A DNA stretch of 18,856 nt from Candidatus Altarchaeales archaeon WOR_SM1_86-2 (GTDB taxonomy: Archaea > Altiarchaeota > Altiarchaeia > IMC4 > MCBC01), in contig MCBC01000124.1 of NCBI GenBank assembly GCA_001723855.1, positions 1 through 18,856 of the forward strand, written 5' to 3'. This document shows positions 1 through 6,935 of this stretch, one piece after another. The notes under the pieces are model-generated. The model did not search any database. It was not told where the DNA came from and saw nothing but the letters and a program-made list of their open reading frames with translations. The translations under genes were made by a program, and so were the position numbers. Positions within the stretch are counted from its first letter, which is position 1, and each line of letters opens with the position of its first letter.

Positions 1-341
1 GACTTTATAGCCTCTGCAGCAAGGTATTTCTCAAACATCTTTCTCTCGAGCACATAACCCGTTTCCTTTTCCCACCTCATATCGATCGTTCTTCCGGCAG
101 GGGAATAAAGAACAGCGCCGTAAATATGATTCAGCGCCCATCTTGGGTCTGGTTTTAAGCCAACCCTCTCTAAACCATAAACATTGATGCCTTCAGCACA
201 CCTCTTTGGGGTTCCGATTTCCTGCTTTTTCTCCAGCACCAGGATTTTAAAGCCCGCGTCAGCAAGTTTCTTTGCCGCTATGCTCCCTGCAGGTCCCGCT
301 CCGACAACAACCACGTCATAATCATCGGTCAAGAAATTCAT
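1..341 (-). CDS. Digeranylgeranylglycerophospholipid reductase (geranylgeranyl reductase family), 3' part outside window
   Basis: Only the first 113 codons are inside the window, starting from the ATG at 341. The N-terminus reads MNFLTDDYDVVVVGAGPAG, a Rossmann FAD-binding motif (GxGxxG at about residues 15-20). It is followed by LVLEKKQEIGTPKRCAEGI, the cysteine-containing motif of archaeal geranylgeranyl reductases, and by GYVLERKMFEKYLAAEA near residue 95-110, also typical of that family. These flavoenzymes saturate the geranylgeranyl chains of archaeal ether lipids at the membrane. The gene is divergent from atpI with a 49-bp AT-rich intergenic region. Other FAD-dependent oxidoreductases share the Rossmann motif, but the KRCAEG and GYVLER motifs favour the lipid enzyme. 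The catalytic C-terminal part cannot be checked. Confidence 0.87.
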   Translation of the reverse strand, partial: MNFLTDDYDVVVVGAGPAGSIAAKKLADAGFKILVLEKKQEIGTPKRCAEGINVYGLERVGLKPDPRWALNHIYGAVLYSPAGRTIDMRWEKETGYVLERKMFEKYLAAEAIK

Positions 342-390
342 GTTGCTTTTTTAATTTTATTTTAATTAATATATAAAAATTTATGTCAAG
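342..390. promoter_or_regulatory. Divergent promoter region between geranylgeranyl reductase and atpI
   Basis: This 49-bp AT-rich spacer contains TTAATATATAAAAATT (about 365-380), which reads as a TATA box on either strand. For atpI the box ends about 12 bp before the ATG at 391 and 24 bp before a second in-frame ATG at 403. For the reductase it lies about 30 bp upstream of the ATG at 341. No Shine-Dalgarno motif is visible for either gene, so leaderless or very short-leader transcripts are likely. This is inference from spacing. Confidence 0.55.
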
Positions 391-2424
391 ATGCCTGAGC
401 CAATGAGAGTGCATCAATTCGATGTCATTTTGTTAGATGAGTATAAAGCGGGAGTCAGCGAAGAGCTGCATAAAACAGGCGTTACGCAGATCGAGTTTAT
501 AGGCGATGACGACATCGACGCGCATGGGATCAAAAGGGACCGCCCGCTTAAAAGAGCAACCGATATATCAAAGAATCTTGTGAGAATAAACCGGATTATT
601 GGGGCGTTAAAGCAATTCGATATAGAAAAGCCGACATTCCTTGAGGAGATGCTTGGGGTGGGGCACATCAAGCCGGAAAAGGTTTCTGAGAAAAACTGCA
701 GGCAATTGTTAAATGATTCCGAAAAACTCTTGGAGGAAATTGAATCTAAAGTGCTTGGGGCAGAAAGTGAATTGGATGAATTAAAAACTAAACAGGCGGG
801 GATTGAAGAGATAATCGAAAACTGCGGTTTATGTCCCGAAAAACTTAAAGCAGAGTATTTAGGGGATGGCAGTTACATATACATAACAACAGGTGTCTTT
901 TCTGACACGATAGACGGGGAAAAGATCAATGGGATCAGGGATGGGCTGAGTAAAGCATTTGGGAAAAATCATTTTATCATTGAGACGGTAATTGAGCAGA
1001 AAAAGAATGAGGGCAGGAAAAACATTGTTGTGGGGGTTCTAAGAGAGGGCAAAGCAGAATTAAATGAAATACTCAACAAGTTCAGCGTCAGGGTTCTGAT
1101 GATCGAGGGCGAGGGCAAGGTTTCAGATATTTATAAAAATTCAAATAAAAAATTGGAAGAAATCAGGGTTAAGATGGAAGAGCTGGTAAAGAAACTAGAA
1201 GAAACCTACAAAAAGCATTATAAGGGACTGCTGATCGCAAAGGAACTGCTTGAGATAGAGAAGGAAAGAGCCGAGGTATTTGTTTCTGCAGGAAGAACCT
1301 CAAGAACCTCAATGCTGAGATTCTGGGTTCCTGAAAACGAATCCTTAAGAATCCGGGAGTTGATAAAAGAAAGGTCGGAAAATCATTGTGAGATCACCCA
1401 GCGGGTTGTGGATCCGGAGAACGCCCCTGTTATCCTGAAAAACCCGGATGCATTCAAGCCCTTTGAATTCTTGATATCAATGTACGGCTTGCCGAAGTAC
1501 GGCCATCTTGATCCGACAATATTTGTCATCCCTGTGCTGATCTTTTTTATTGGAATGATGGTCGCGGATGCCGTGACTGGCGTTTTACTTGTCGGGCTCG
1601 GGTTTTTCCTCAGGAATAAATACGGCAGGTATTCCGATGGGATAAAAAATCTATTCACTTTTGTAATCCTTTGCGGAGCGATGACAATATGCGTAGGGGT
1701 GGTGACCGGCGATTACTTCGGAAATTTCCTGCACCATTATGTCTTTCATTTAGAAGAAGGTCAGGCACTTCCGGGGCAGTTCATGTTTCCCGAGAATGCA
1801 CATCACCCATTTGGTGTGTATTTCTTCTTGCAGTTCACGATCATTTTAGGGTTGTGTCACCTCATCTTAGGAACCCTGCTTGGAGGGTATAATGAATTAA
1901 GGCATAAAAAGACAAAGGACGCGGTAACCCATTACTTCTCCTGGAGTTTGTTCGGGGTGGGGCTGGGGGCCTTATTCTTTTCAGATTTTGAGGCTTTCCC
2001 GATAGGTGGCGCGTTTCATTTCCCGCCGATCCTCGGGGAAACAGGGGTTTATGTCGCGGCGGCTTTGGTTATTCTCGGGTTGATACTCGCGCTTTTGAAA
2101 ACCAAATTCATGATAGCGATAGAAATGCTGGACTTCTTTGCGTTTACGCTTTCTTACGCCAGGATCATGGCTTTGCTGGTTGCGGCAGGGGCTGTAGCGA
2201 CCGCTTTTAACCAACTGGCAGCAATGTCATGGGGGGGGGTAATGAGCATATTTGCGATTTTAATATTTATCGTAACCCAGGCTATAGGCATGATACTGGC
2301 GATCCTTGATGGTTTTGTGCAAAGCCTTCGTCTGGTTTACGTGGAGCATTTCTCAAGGTACTATGAAGGCGGCGGCAAAGAATTCAAGCCGTTTAAGGCA
2401 AAAAGGAAGTACACCCAGGTCTAA
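391..2424 (+). CDS. atpI: A/V-type ATP synthase subunit I (subunit a), membrane rotor-stator proton or sodium channel
   Basis: The 677-residue protein has the two-part layout of V/A-ATPase subunit I. A soluble coiled-coil arm (about residues 1-360; long Glu/Lys heptad stretches near 95-130 and 250-290) is followed by a membrane domain of about 7-8 hydrophobic segments from about 375. Conserved channel residues are present: Arg591 in LSYARIMALL and Arg647 in SLRLVYVEHFSRYYEGGG, the pair that faces the c-ring carboxylates in this family. The ending EGGGKEFKPF is also characteristic. The start is uncertain: ATG 391 or ATG 403, since the TATA box lies very close. In many archaea this gene opens the A-ATPase operon, but here hjc follows and no other ATPase subunit is in the window, so it looks detached from the operon. 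Confidence 0.95.
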   Translation: MPEPMRVHQFDVILLDEYKAGVSEELHKTGVTQIEFIGDDDIDAHGIKRDRPLKRATDISKNLVRINRIIGALKQFDIEKPTFLEEMLGVGHIKPEKVSEKNCRQLLNDSEKLLEEIESKVLGAESELDELKTKQAGIEEIIENCGLCPEKLKAEYLGDGSYIYITTGVFSDTIDGEKINGIRDGLSKAFGKNHFIIETVIEQKKNEGRKNIVVGVLREGKAELNEILNKFSVRVLMIEGEGKVSDIYKNSNKKLEEIRVKMEELVKKLEETYKKHYKGLLIAKELLEIEKERAEVFVSAGRTSRTSMLRFWVPENESLRIRELIKERSENHCEITQRVVDPENAPVILKNPDAFKPFEFLISMYGLPKYGHLDPTIFVIPVLIFFIGMMVADAVTGVLLVGLGFFLRNKYGRYSDGIKNLFTFVILCGAMTICVGVVTGDYFGNFLHHYVFHLEEGQALPGQFMFPENAHHPFGVYFFLQFTIILGLCHLILGTLLGGYNELRHKKTKDAVTHYFSWSLFGVGLGALFFSDFEAFPIGGAFHFPPILGETGVYVAAALVILGLILALLKTKFMIAIEMLDFFAFTLSYARIMALLVAAGAVATAFNQLAAMSWGGVMSIFAILIFIVTQAIGMILAILDGFVQSLRLVYVEHFSRYYEGGGKEFKPFKAKRKYTQV

Positions 2425-2502
2425 TGAAAACATTTTGTATTACCTGCCGACATAATTTCTTTATTTCTTCTTAAAATTTAAAATTAAATAATAATGCCAT
2501 AA
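2425..2502 (+). promoter_or_regulatory. atpI-hjc spacer: T-rich terminator-like run and AT-rich promoter
   Basis: After the atpI stop there is a pyrimidine-rich stretch, TTTCTTTATTTCTTCTT (about 2456-2472), resembling an archaeal T-tract terminator. It is followed by AAAATTTAAAATTAAATAATAAT (about 2473-2495), a possible TATA element just upstream of the hjc ATG at 2503. No hairpin or Shine-Dalgarno site was seen. Confidence 0.4.
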
Positions 2503-2895
2503 ATGTCAATCTATCAGAAGGGAGCAAGTTTTGAGAGGGAACTGGTGAGAGAGTTCTGGGATCGCGGATGGATTGGAATGAGAGCCGCAGGCAGCGGCGG
2601 GGGGGTAAGCAACGCCATCCCGGATGTGATAGCGATCAAAAACAACGACATTATAGCTCTGCAGTGCAAGACAACAAAAAGCGACCGCCTGAGTCTGAAG
2701 AAAGATATAATGCAGCTGCTTGATTTCTCCAATATCTCCGGCGCTCGCGCATACCTCGCGATAAAGTTTCACAGGAAAAAGCCGAGATTTTTCAAAATCG
2801 ACAGGTTTATATTCGAGGATAAATACACGGTCAAGGTAACCGACACTTATTTAACTTTTGATGCACTGATTTGCGAGCAGTCGTTATTGAGATGA
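2503..2895 (+). CDS. hjc: Archaeal Holliday junction resolvase Hjc, with a Glu-to-Gln change at a metal-binding position
   Basis: At 130 residues the length suits Hjc, a homodimeric PD-(D/E)xK nuclease that cuts four-way DNA junctions during recombination. Visible motifs are KGASFERELV (Glu11), RAAGSGGG (Ser31), IPDVIAI (Asp41), then ALQCKTT (Gln54, Lys56) and the dimerising helix around 62-80. The positions track one-for-one with the Sulfolobus Hjc residues I recall (Glu12, Ser32, Asp42, Glu55, Lys57). The second acidic metal ligand is therefore Gln54 here, codon CAG. The C-terminus, about residues 95-130, is a family-variable extension. The gene is convergent with the antiporter, with only 4 bp between stop codons. 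Family assignment is strong; activity is less certain because of Gln54. Confidence 0.9.
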   Translation: MSIYQKGASFERELVREFWDRGWIGMRAAGSGGGVSNAIPDVIAIKNNDIIALQCKTTKSDRLSLKKDIMQLLDFSNISGARAYLAIKFHRKKPRFFKIDRFIFEDKYTVKVTDTYLTFDALICEQSLLR

Positions 2896-2899
2896 TATC

Positions 2900-3987
2900 T
2901 TATTTTCTGCCGACCATAATGGAAGAGACCAGCGTTGACAGCACAACCGCCCCGATGATGGCAGAATACACCGCCGGGGGGAATATGCCTGATTCATAGC
3001 CGAATATCGCTATTATTATCCCAGGGGTTAAATTTGAGTTAAATACCCCCGCAACATATTCCGCTAAATTGGGTACAAACAACCGGGCAGTTAAATAAAC
3101 TCCGATGTATGTTGCAGAAAAACCAACAACCAAGAATAAAACAATAAGGGACCAGCTTTCAATCAAACCAGCAACATCAAGGGATAAACCAACATTAAAG
3201 AAAAATATCGGGGCAAAGAAACCAAAAACAACCCCCCTCAACTTAATATCTAAATCTTTATGCTCGACCACGACCTGGGAGGTGATCATACCCAAAAGGA
3301 AGGCGATTATTGCCGCATCGATCCCGACTTGTTCTGAGATCATCGCCACCCCGAGAAGTAAAAGCAGTATTATTTTAAACTCAAACTCCACGACGTTGCC
3401 TTTAAAATGAGAGAATATCTTTCTGCCGATAAATGGAAACGTGAATGTAAATATAAACAAAGCGGCAACAAAAAGGTAAGCATTATGGAAAAATCAGAGA
3501 AAAACACCCCCCATATACAGATAGTGCATAATTCTGCAATCATGGCGGAGGATAGAATTAATTTGCCGTTTTTGTCTAAATCGCCTCCCTCTCTTGAGCG
3601 AAGGATCGGGTATATCACGGCGATGGATGTTGCTGACAGCGCGATTGTTGCCAGAAGAGCCGTGTATGGTTCAAAGCCAAGAAAAAAAGTTGTCAAAATA
3701 AGTACCGCTCCAAACAGATATATAATCGCCGAAAACCCCATGATAAAAGTGGTTTTAAGTTCTTCCCGCATCAGATCAAAGTCTATTTCCAGACCTGCAA
3801 CATACAGCAATGTCAAAAGACCGATATTTGCCAAGACCTCTATGATCCCGGGAGCATCAAAAGAAACCGTGTAGTGGGCGATAATGCCGCTTAGCAATAT
3901 CACTATCGATGTTGCAATTCCCAGTTCTGCGGCGATAAAACTGCCCAGTAAGATAAACCCCAGCACAACAATTATGTCTTTCATCAC
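2900..3987 (-). pseudogene. Kef/NapA-type (CPA2-like) cation:proton antiporter, interrupted by a single frameshift
   Basis: Two overlapping minus-strand frames together make one antiporter of about 362 residues. The first (from ATG 3987) gives about 165 residues with five or six membrane segments, including VAGLEIDFDLMREEL and the discontinuous-helix motif ALSATSIAVIYPILRS (about residues 117-131), both typical of CPA2 carriers. The second frame carries the remaining segments, including LLLLGVAMISEQVGIDAAIIAFLLGM and a final segment ending at 2900. The switch lies at the five-base T run of the coding strand (A run at 3489-3493 on +). One extra T would join DFFHNAYLFVAALFIFTF without a stop. 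The usual transport Asp of helix 5 seems to be Glu152 (AMIAEL). A genuine mutation, a sequencing or assembly error, or a slippery site would all look the same here. Confidence 0.8.
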
Positions 3988-4049
3988 TTAGATCTGAAAT
4001 TAGACAAAAATAGGGGTATTAATGACTAGCAAACCAAACTGCTGCGACC

Positions 4050-5246
4050 TTATTTATCTTTCATTTCCCTCGAAATTTGTGGACATAAGGCCATATCAAA
4101 TTTCGGCACCCTGATTTTAAGAGATGAAAACACCACACTGAGTTCTTTTCTAAAGCCCTTAGGACTCATAGTCCATAGCCGCTTCTGCTTCTCTTTGAAG
4201 TGTTCGTGATCACAGTAACCCTCGTTTAGATATCCCGATATTATGAGTCTTTTCAGTGCCGAAAACGAGTATTTTTTTCCATGAGCAGATAATATAACTC
4301 GCAGAATCGATAGCAACGAATAACCACACACCACCAGTACATTATGTGTTTCTATACGATCGTCCCGACCATGATGCTCTGGTGCGATTTCCATATCAGT
4401 TTTCAATACCCTGAATCCTTCTTCAATAACATCCCTGAACTTGTATATATCTATCAGATTTTCCTTAAGACTCAAGTCATTGGAGAACGGCACGAAAAAT
4501 CCAAAGTATTTCCGCCTATTGTCGATTTCTGTATTATTTATCACAAGCTTAAATCTTTTTTTACCTTTCACCTCCATAGCCCTCTTTAAATTATATTTTG
4601 ATATCAACGCCTCAGCATCATAAGCATCTGGTTTCTTCAACTTATTGATCTCAAGGACCTTGTCCTTTACTTTTTGGACATTTCTGTCCAAGGTCTTGTT
4701 CTTCTTCTTATCTATATCCGGGTTGTAGCAGACAAGGATGCTGCATTTCTTCCCATATATCGACCCCTTCATAGATTTACCATATATTCTGGTACAGTTG
4801 TTCTCACTTATCTTGTTCTCGTAAACGAGTTTCAATTTTGATTTATCTACTTTGTCAATAAACCCTTTCGATGTTGCATATTTTGCCAACGAGACAAAGA
4901 ATATTTTTTCATCTTCATATTGGCGCATATGGTCGGCATTCTTCTTATTCAGATTGCCCTGGTCAAAGACCACATATTTCTTCTTGGATCTCCTGGTCAG
5001 TTCTTTATATTTTGAATCTAAGCCATCTACCAGATCATCGAAAACTTCGACATCTGATGTATTGCCGGGGTAACACTTGCCAAGCAGGGGTATGTGTTGT
5101 TTATTGACACCTAAGACAAGCCTAACCTGTGGCAAACCATTAAGTGGATACCCAAACTTTACTAATCCTGTCTCCTCGTCTTTATATATCTTGATGCCAG
5201 TACCGTCTATGGCCAGATAGGAAAGATCAAGTTTATATTTCTTCAC
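4050..5246 (-). pseudogene. 5'-truncated DDE transposase of the IS4/IS1634 superfamily (insertion sequence remnant)
   Basis: The 398 residues readable from a GTG at 5246 contain the DDE catalytic core: LAIDGTGIKIY (Asp14), YVVFDQGNL (Asp95) and VIEEGFRVLKTDMEIAPEHH with the distal Glu at about 275, followed by RIETHNVLVVCGYSLL. The GNTSD motif after the first Asp is typical of IS1634-like enzymes. Such proteins normally carry 150-200 residues ahead of the first Asp. Here an in-frame TAA lies just upstream and the peptidase stop codon is 15 bp away, so the DNA-binding N-terminus is missing. No terminal inverted repeats were found around 4016-4050 or 5247-5261. The protein differs clearly from the transposase at 12301-14124. 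The reading frame is otherwise open, which suggests a recent truncation. Confidence 0.82.
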
Positions 5247-5261
5247 GGCATTTTTAGCCAG

Positions 5262-6164
5262 TTAGATTAACATTAATGAAACTAAAACCTTTAAGACATT
5301 CCCGGCCCACAAGAATAACAAAAATGCCAGGAGAAACACGGGAATGAAGAAGATACCGTACTTGACGGTGATTGTAGGGGGGATCTTCTGCTCGCCTGCA
5401 AGATCGCGGATTTTTTCTATCTGCTCTTTGCTCAATCCGTCCACGTCTCTCTTGCACGCTATTTTTTCTCCGTCAACAATTATGTCCTCTGCAACCATGT
5501 CATATTCACTCAGTTCTTCCACATCAATGGTTTTCCTTAACGCAGTTTTTTCAACCACTTTAAGATACTGCGATAAAAGCACCACTGGCGGCAGGATTAA
5601 GGCTATAATAATCAAAAATTTGTTTATTGGCATTATATTTGTTAAAGAGGAAGGCAGCAAGATAGCGGCAGGGATTAAGGAAAGGAAGAAAATGATCAAA
5701 AAGTTCTTCTCCCTGATGCTTCCTTTAAACCCTGAAAATACCCCCTTATTAAGCACCCCTAAAATCAAGGCATACGCACCCACATAGGGGGTTATAATAA
5801 ACAAGATGTCAACCAGATAGGAGACGGCATGATGATCCACAGTGAATGCAAAAACGGATTCGCCGCCATGGGCTGCAATCAAGCCTATTCCCAGACCAAC
5901 TCCTGCCAGTATTTTAACATCAGCCCCGCCCCACTGACCAAGGTAATACATGACATAACCGACAATGAAATACACCCCTCCGATGATCAAGGCGTCTATA
6001 ACCCACAATTTCTGATGATAAATCGAATAAGCGGCACTCAACAATAACAAAATTATTACCAGCCCAAAACTTATCTTGTCCGGCACCTCCCCTGTTCTCA
6101 GGTCAGAATAACTTGCTGCTGAAAGAAACAGAAGGATTATCAGGATTACTACAATATCCAGCAT
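5262..6164 (-). CDS. Archaeal class III signal peptidase / prepilin peptidase (A24 family)
   Basis: The 300-residue integral membrane aspartic protease should cleave the signal peptide of archaellin or type IV pilin precursors at the cytoplasmic face. The two catalytic aspartates are visible: Asp21 in SYSDLRTGEVPD and Asp82 in GQWGGADVKIL. Their 61-residue spacing equals that of the characterised FlaK pair (Asp18/Asp79 as I recall). The usual GxGD box reads GGAD. There are about six to seven hydrophobic segments, plus a soluble stretch at about 205-270 (charged, KTIDVEELSEYDMVAEDI) before a final segment, as in longer euryarchaeal PilD/EppA-like members. It starts 5 bp after the 54-residue ORF, so the two are probably co-transcribed. 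No pilin or archaellin gene is in the window, so the substrate is unknown. Confidence 0.88.
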   Translation of the reverse strand: MLDIVVILIILLFLSAASYSDLRTGEVPDKISFGLVIILLLLSAAYSIYHQKLWVIDALIIGGVYFIVGYVMYYLGQWGGADVKILAGVGLGIGLIAAHGGESVFAFTVDHHAVSYLVDILFIITPYVGAYALILGVLNKGVFSGFKGSIREKNFLIIFFLSLIPAAILLPSSLTNIMPINKFLIIIALILPPVVLLSQYLKVVEKTALRKTIDVEELSEYDMVAEDIIVDGEKIACKRDVDGLSKEQIEKIRDLAGEQKIPPTITVKYGIFFIPVFLLAFLLFLWAGNVLKVLVSLMLI

Positions 6165-6169
6165 TTTAC

Positions 6170-6334
6170 TTAAATTAGTTTATAATGATATCCCGTGAAC
6201 AGCCACCAGATTATTATGAGAATTATTATGAAGGCTCCGGCTATAATAATCATGGTATCTATATTTATGCAGGGTAATACGGCTGGCTTGGTATTCTGCA
6301 TCCTTCTTTGCTCTTCTAATTTTCCTAACGGCAT
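6170..6334 (-). CDS. Small single-span membrane protein (54 aa), unrecognised
   Basis: An ATG at 6334 opens a 54-codon frame ending in TAA at 6170-6172. The protein has a charged N-terminus (MPLGKLEEQRRMQNTKPAVLP, about 1-21), then one strongly hydrophobic segment (MIIIAGAFIIILIIIWWLF, about 28-46), then a short polar tail (TGYHYKLI). It fits exactly between pyrE (31 bp upstream) and the prepilin peptidase (5 bp downstream), which supports it being a real gene. I do not recognise the family. It lacks an obvious class III signal peptide, so a pilin substrate of the adjacent peptidase is possible but not supported. A small partner or regulator of the peptidase is equally open. Confidence 0.6.
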   Translation of the reverse strand: MPLGKLEEQRRMQNTKPAVLPCINIDTMIIIAGAFIIILIIIWWLFTGYHYKLI

Positions 6335-6365
6335 TTTTATTATTTAAAATTATTTAAAAATAAAC

Positions 6366-6902
6366 CTAAAAATCACTGATCCCAAAAATGGGGATCAATT
6401 TAACCCCCTCCTTCCTTAAGTTTTCTTTTGCACCCTCGCCTCGATCAAGGATCGTGATGAGCGTATCCACCTCGCAGCCGGAATCCCTGACTGCCCTGAC
6501 TGCCTGAAGCGCCGACCCCCCGGTGGTTGTAACATCCTCCACCACCACGACCTTCCCGCCTGCCGGCAGGTTCCCCTCGACCCTTACTTTTGTGCCGTGC
6601 CCTTTTTGCTTTTTCCTGACATAGAAACCCTGGACGTCTCTCTTATTTTCGGCACATTTTTGCAGCACCCCCGCCGCAACGGGAATGGCTCCTGTTTCCA
6701 GGCCGCCGACTGCCGCAACGTCATCCTCAAGCATATCACAGATAATTCTGCCTATCAAATCAATCCCCTGGGGGTCCATGGTCACCTTTCTCAGATCAAA
6801 GTAGATACCGCTCTTTTTACCGGATGCCAGATCAAACTCCCCCCTCAAGATCGCCTTTTCCTCTATCAGCTTCTTTAATCTTCCCGATTCATTTAATGCC
6901 AT
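6366..6902 (-). CDS. pyrE: Orotate phosphoribosyltransferase
   Basis: This 178-residue enzyme of de novo pyrimidine synthesis converts orotate and PRPP to orotidine 5'-phosphate in the cytoplasm. The PRPP-binding loop is plain at VVVVEDVTTTGGSAL (about 118-132). The catalytic flexible loop VRKKQKGHGT (about 95-104) supplies the lysines and histidine. GEFDLASGKKSGIYFDLRK (about 21-39) is the orotate-side N-terminal motif of OPRTases. Length is normal for archaeal PyrE. A TATA-like stretch (TTTATAAA on the coding strand, about 6918-6926) ends about 16 bp before the ATG, so it probably has its own leaderless promoter even though it lies 33 bp after the transporter gene on the same strand. Confidence 0.95.
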   Translation of the reverse strand: MALNESGRLKKLIEEKAILRGEFDLASGKKSGIYFDLRKVTMDPQGIDLIGRIICDMLEDDVAAVGGLETGAIPVAAGVLQKCAENKRDVQGFYVRKKQKGHGTKVRVEGNLPAGGKVVVVEDVTTTGGSALQAVRAVRDSGCEVDTLITILDRGEGAKENLRKEGVKLIPIFGISDF

Positions 6903-6935
6903 AATAATTATTTTAAACTTTATAAAAATTAAGGA
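6903..6935 (-). promoter_or_regulatory. pyrE promoter (TATA box close to the start codon)
   Basis: On the minus strand the spacer reads an AT-rich TTTTTATAAAGTTTAAAATAA ending just before the ATG at 6902. A TATA box here would place the transcription start at or within a few bases of the ATG. This is inferred from spacing only. Confidence 0.45.

Noticed and set aside
1671..2214. Alternative-frame ORFs inside atpI
   Set aside because: The atpI frame carries strong family motifs throughout, and the overlapping ORFs have no recognisable features.
2436..2920. Similar short strings CTGCCGACATAAT and CTGCCGACCATAAT near 2443 and 2907
   Set aside because: The second lies inside the antiporter coding end and the match is short. 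It looks like coincidence rather than a repeat family.
3105..3874. Plus-strand ORFs opposite the antiporter
   Set aside because: They are antisense shadows of a recognisable membrane transporter, with low-complexity composition and no motif.
4016..4049. Possible inverted end of the truncated IS after its stop codon
   Set aside because: No matching sequence was found near 5247-5261, and without the lost 5' half no end can be defined.
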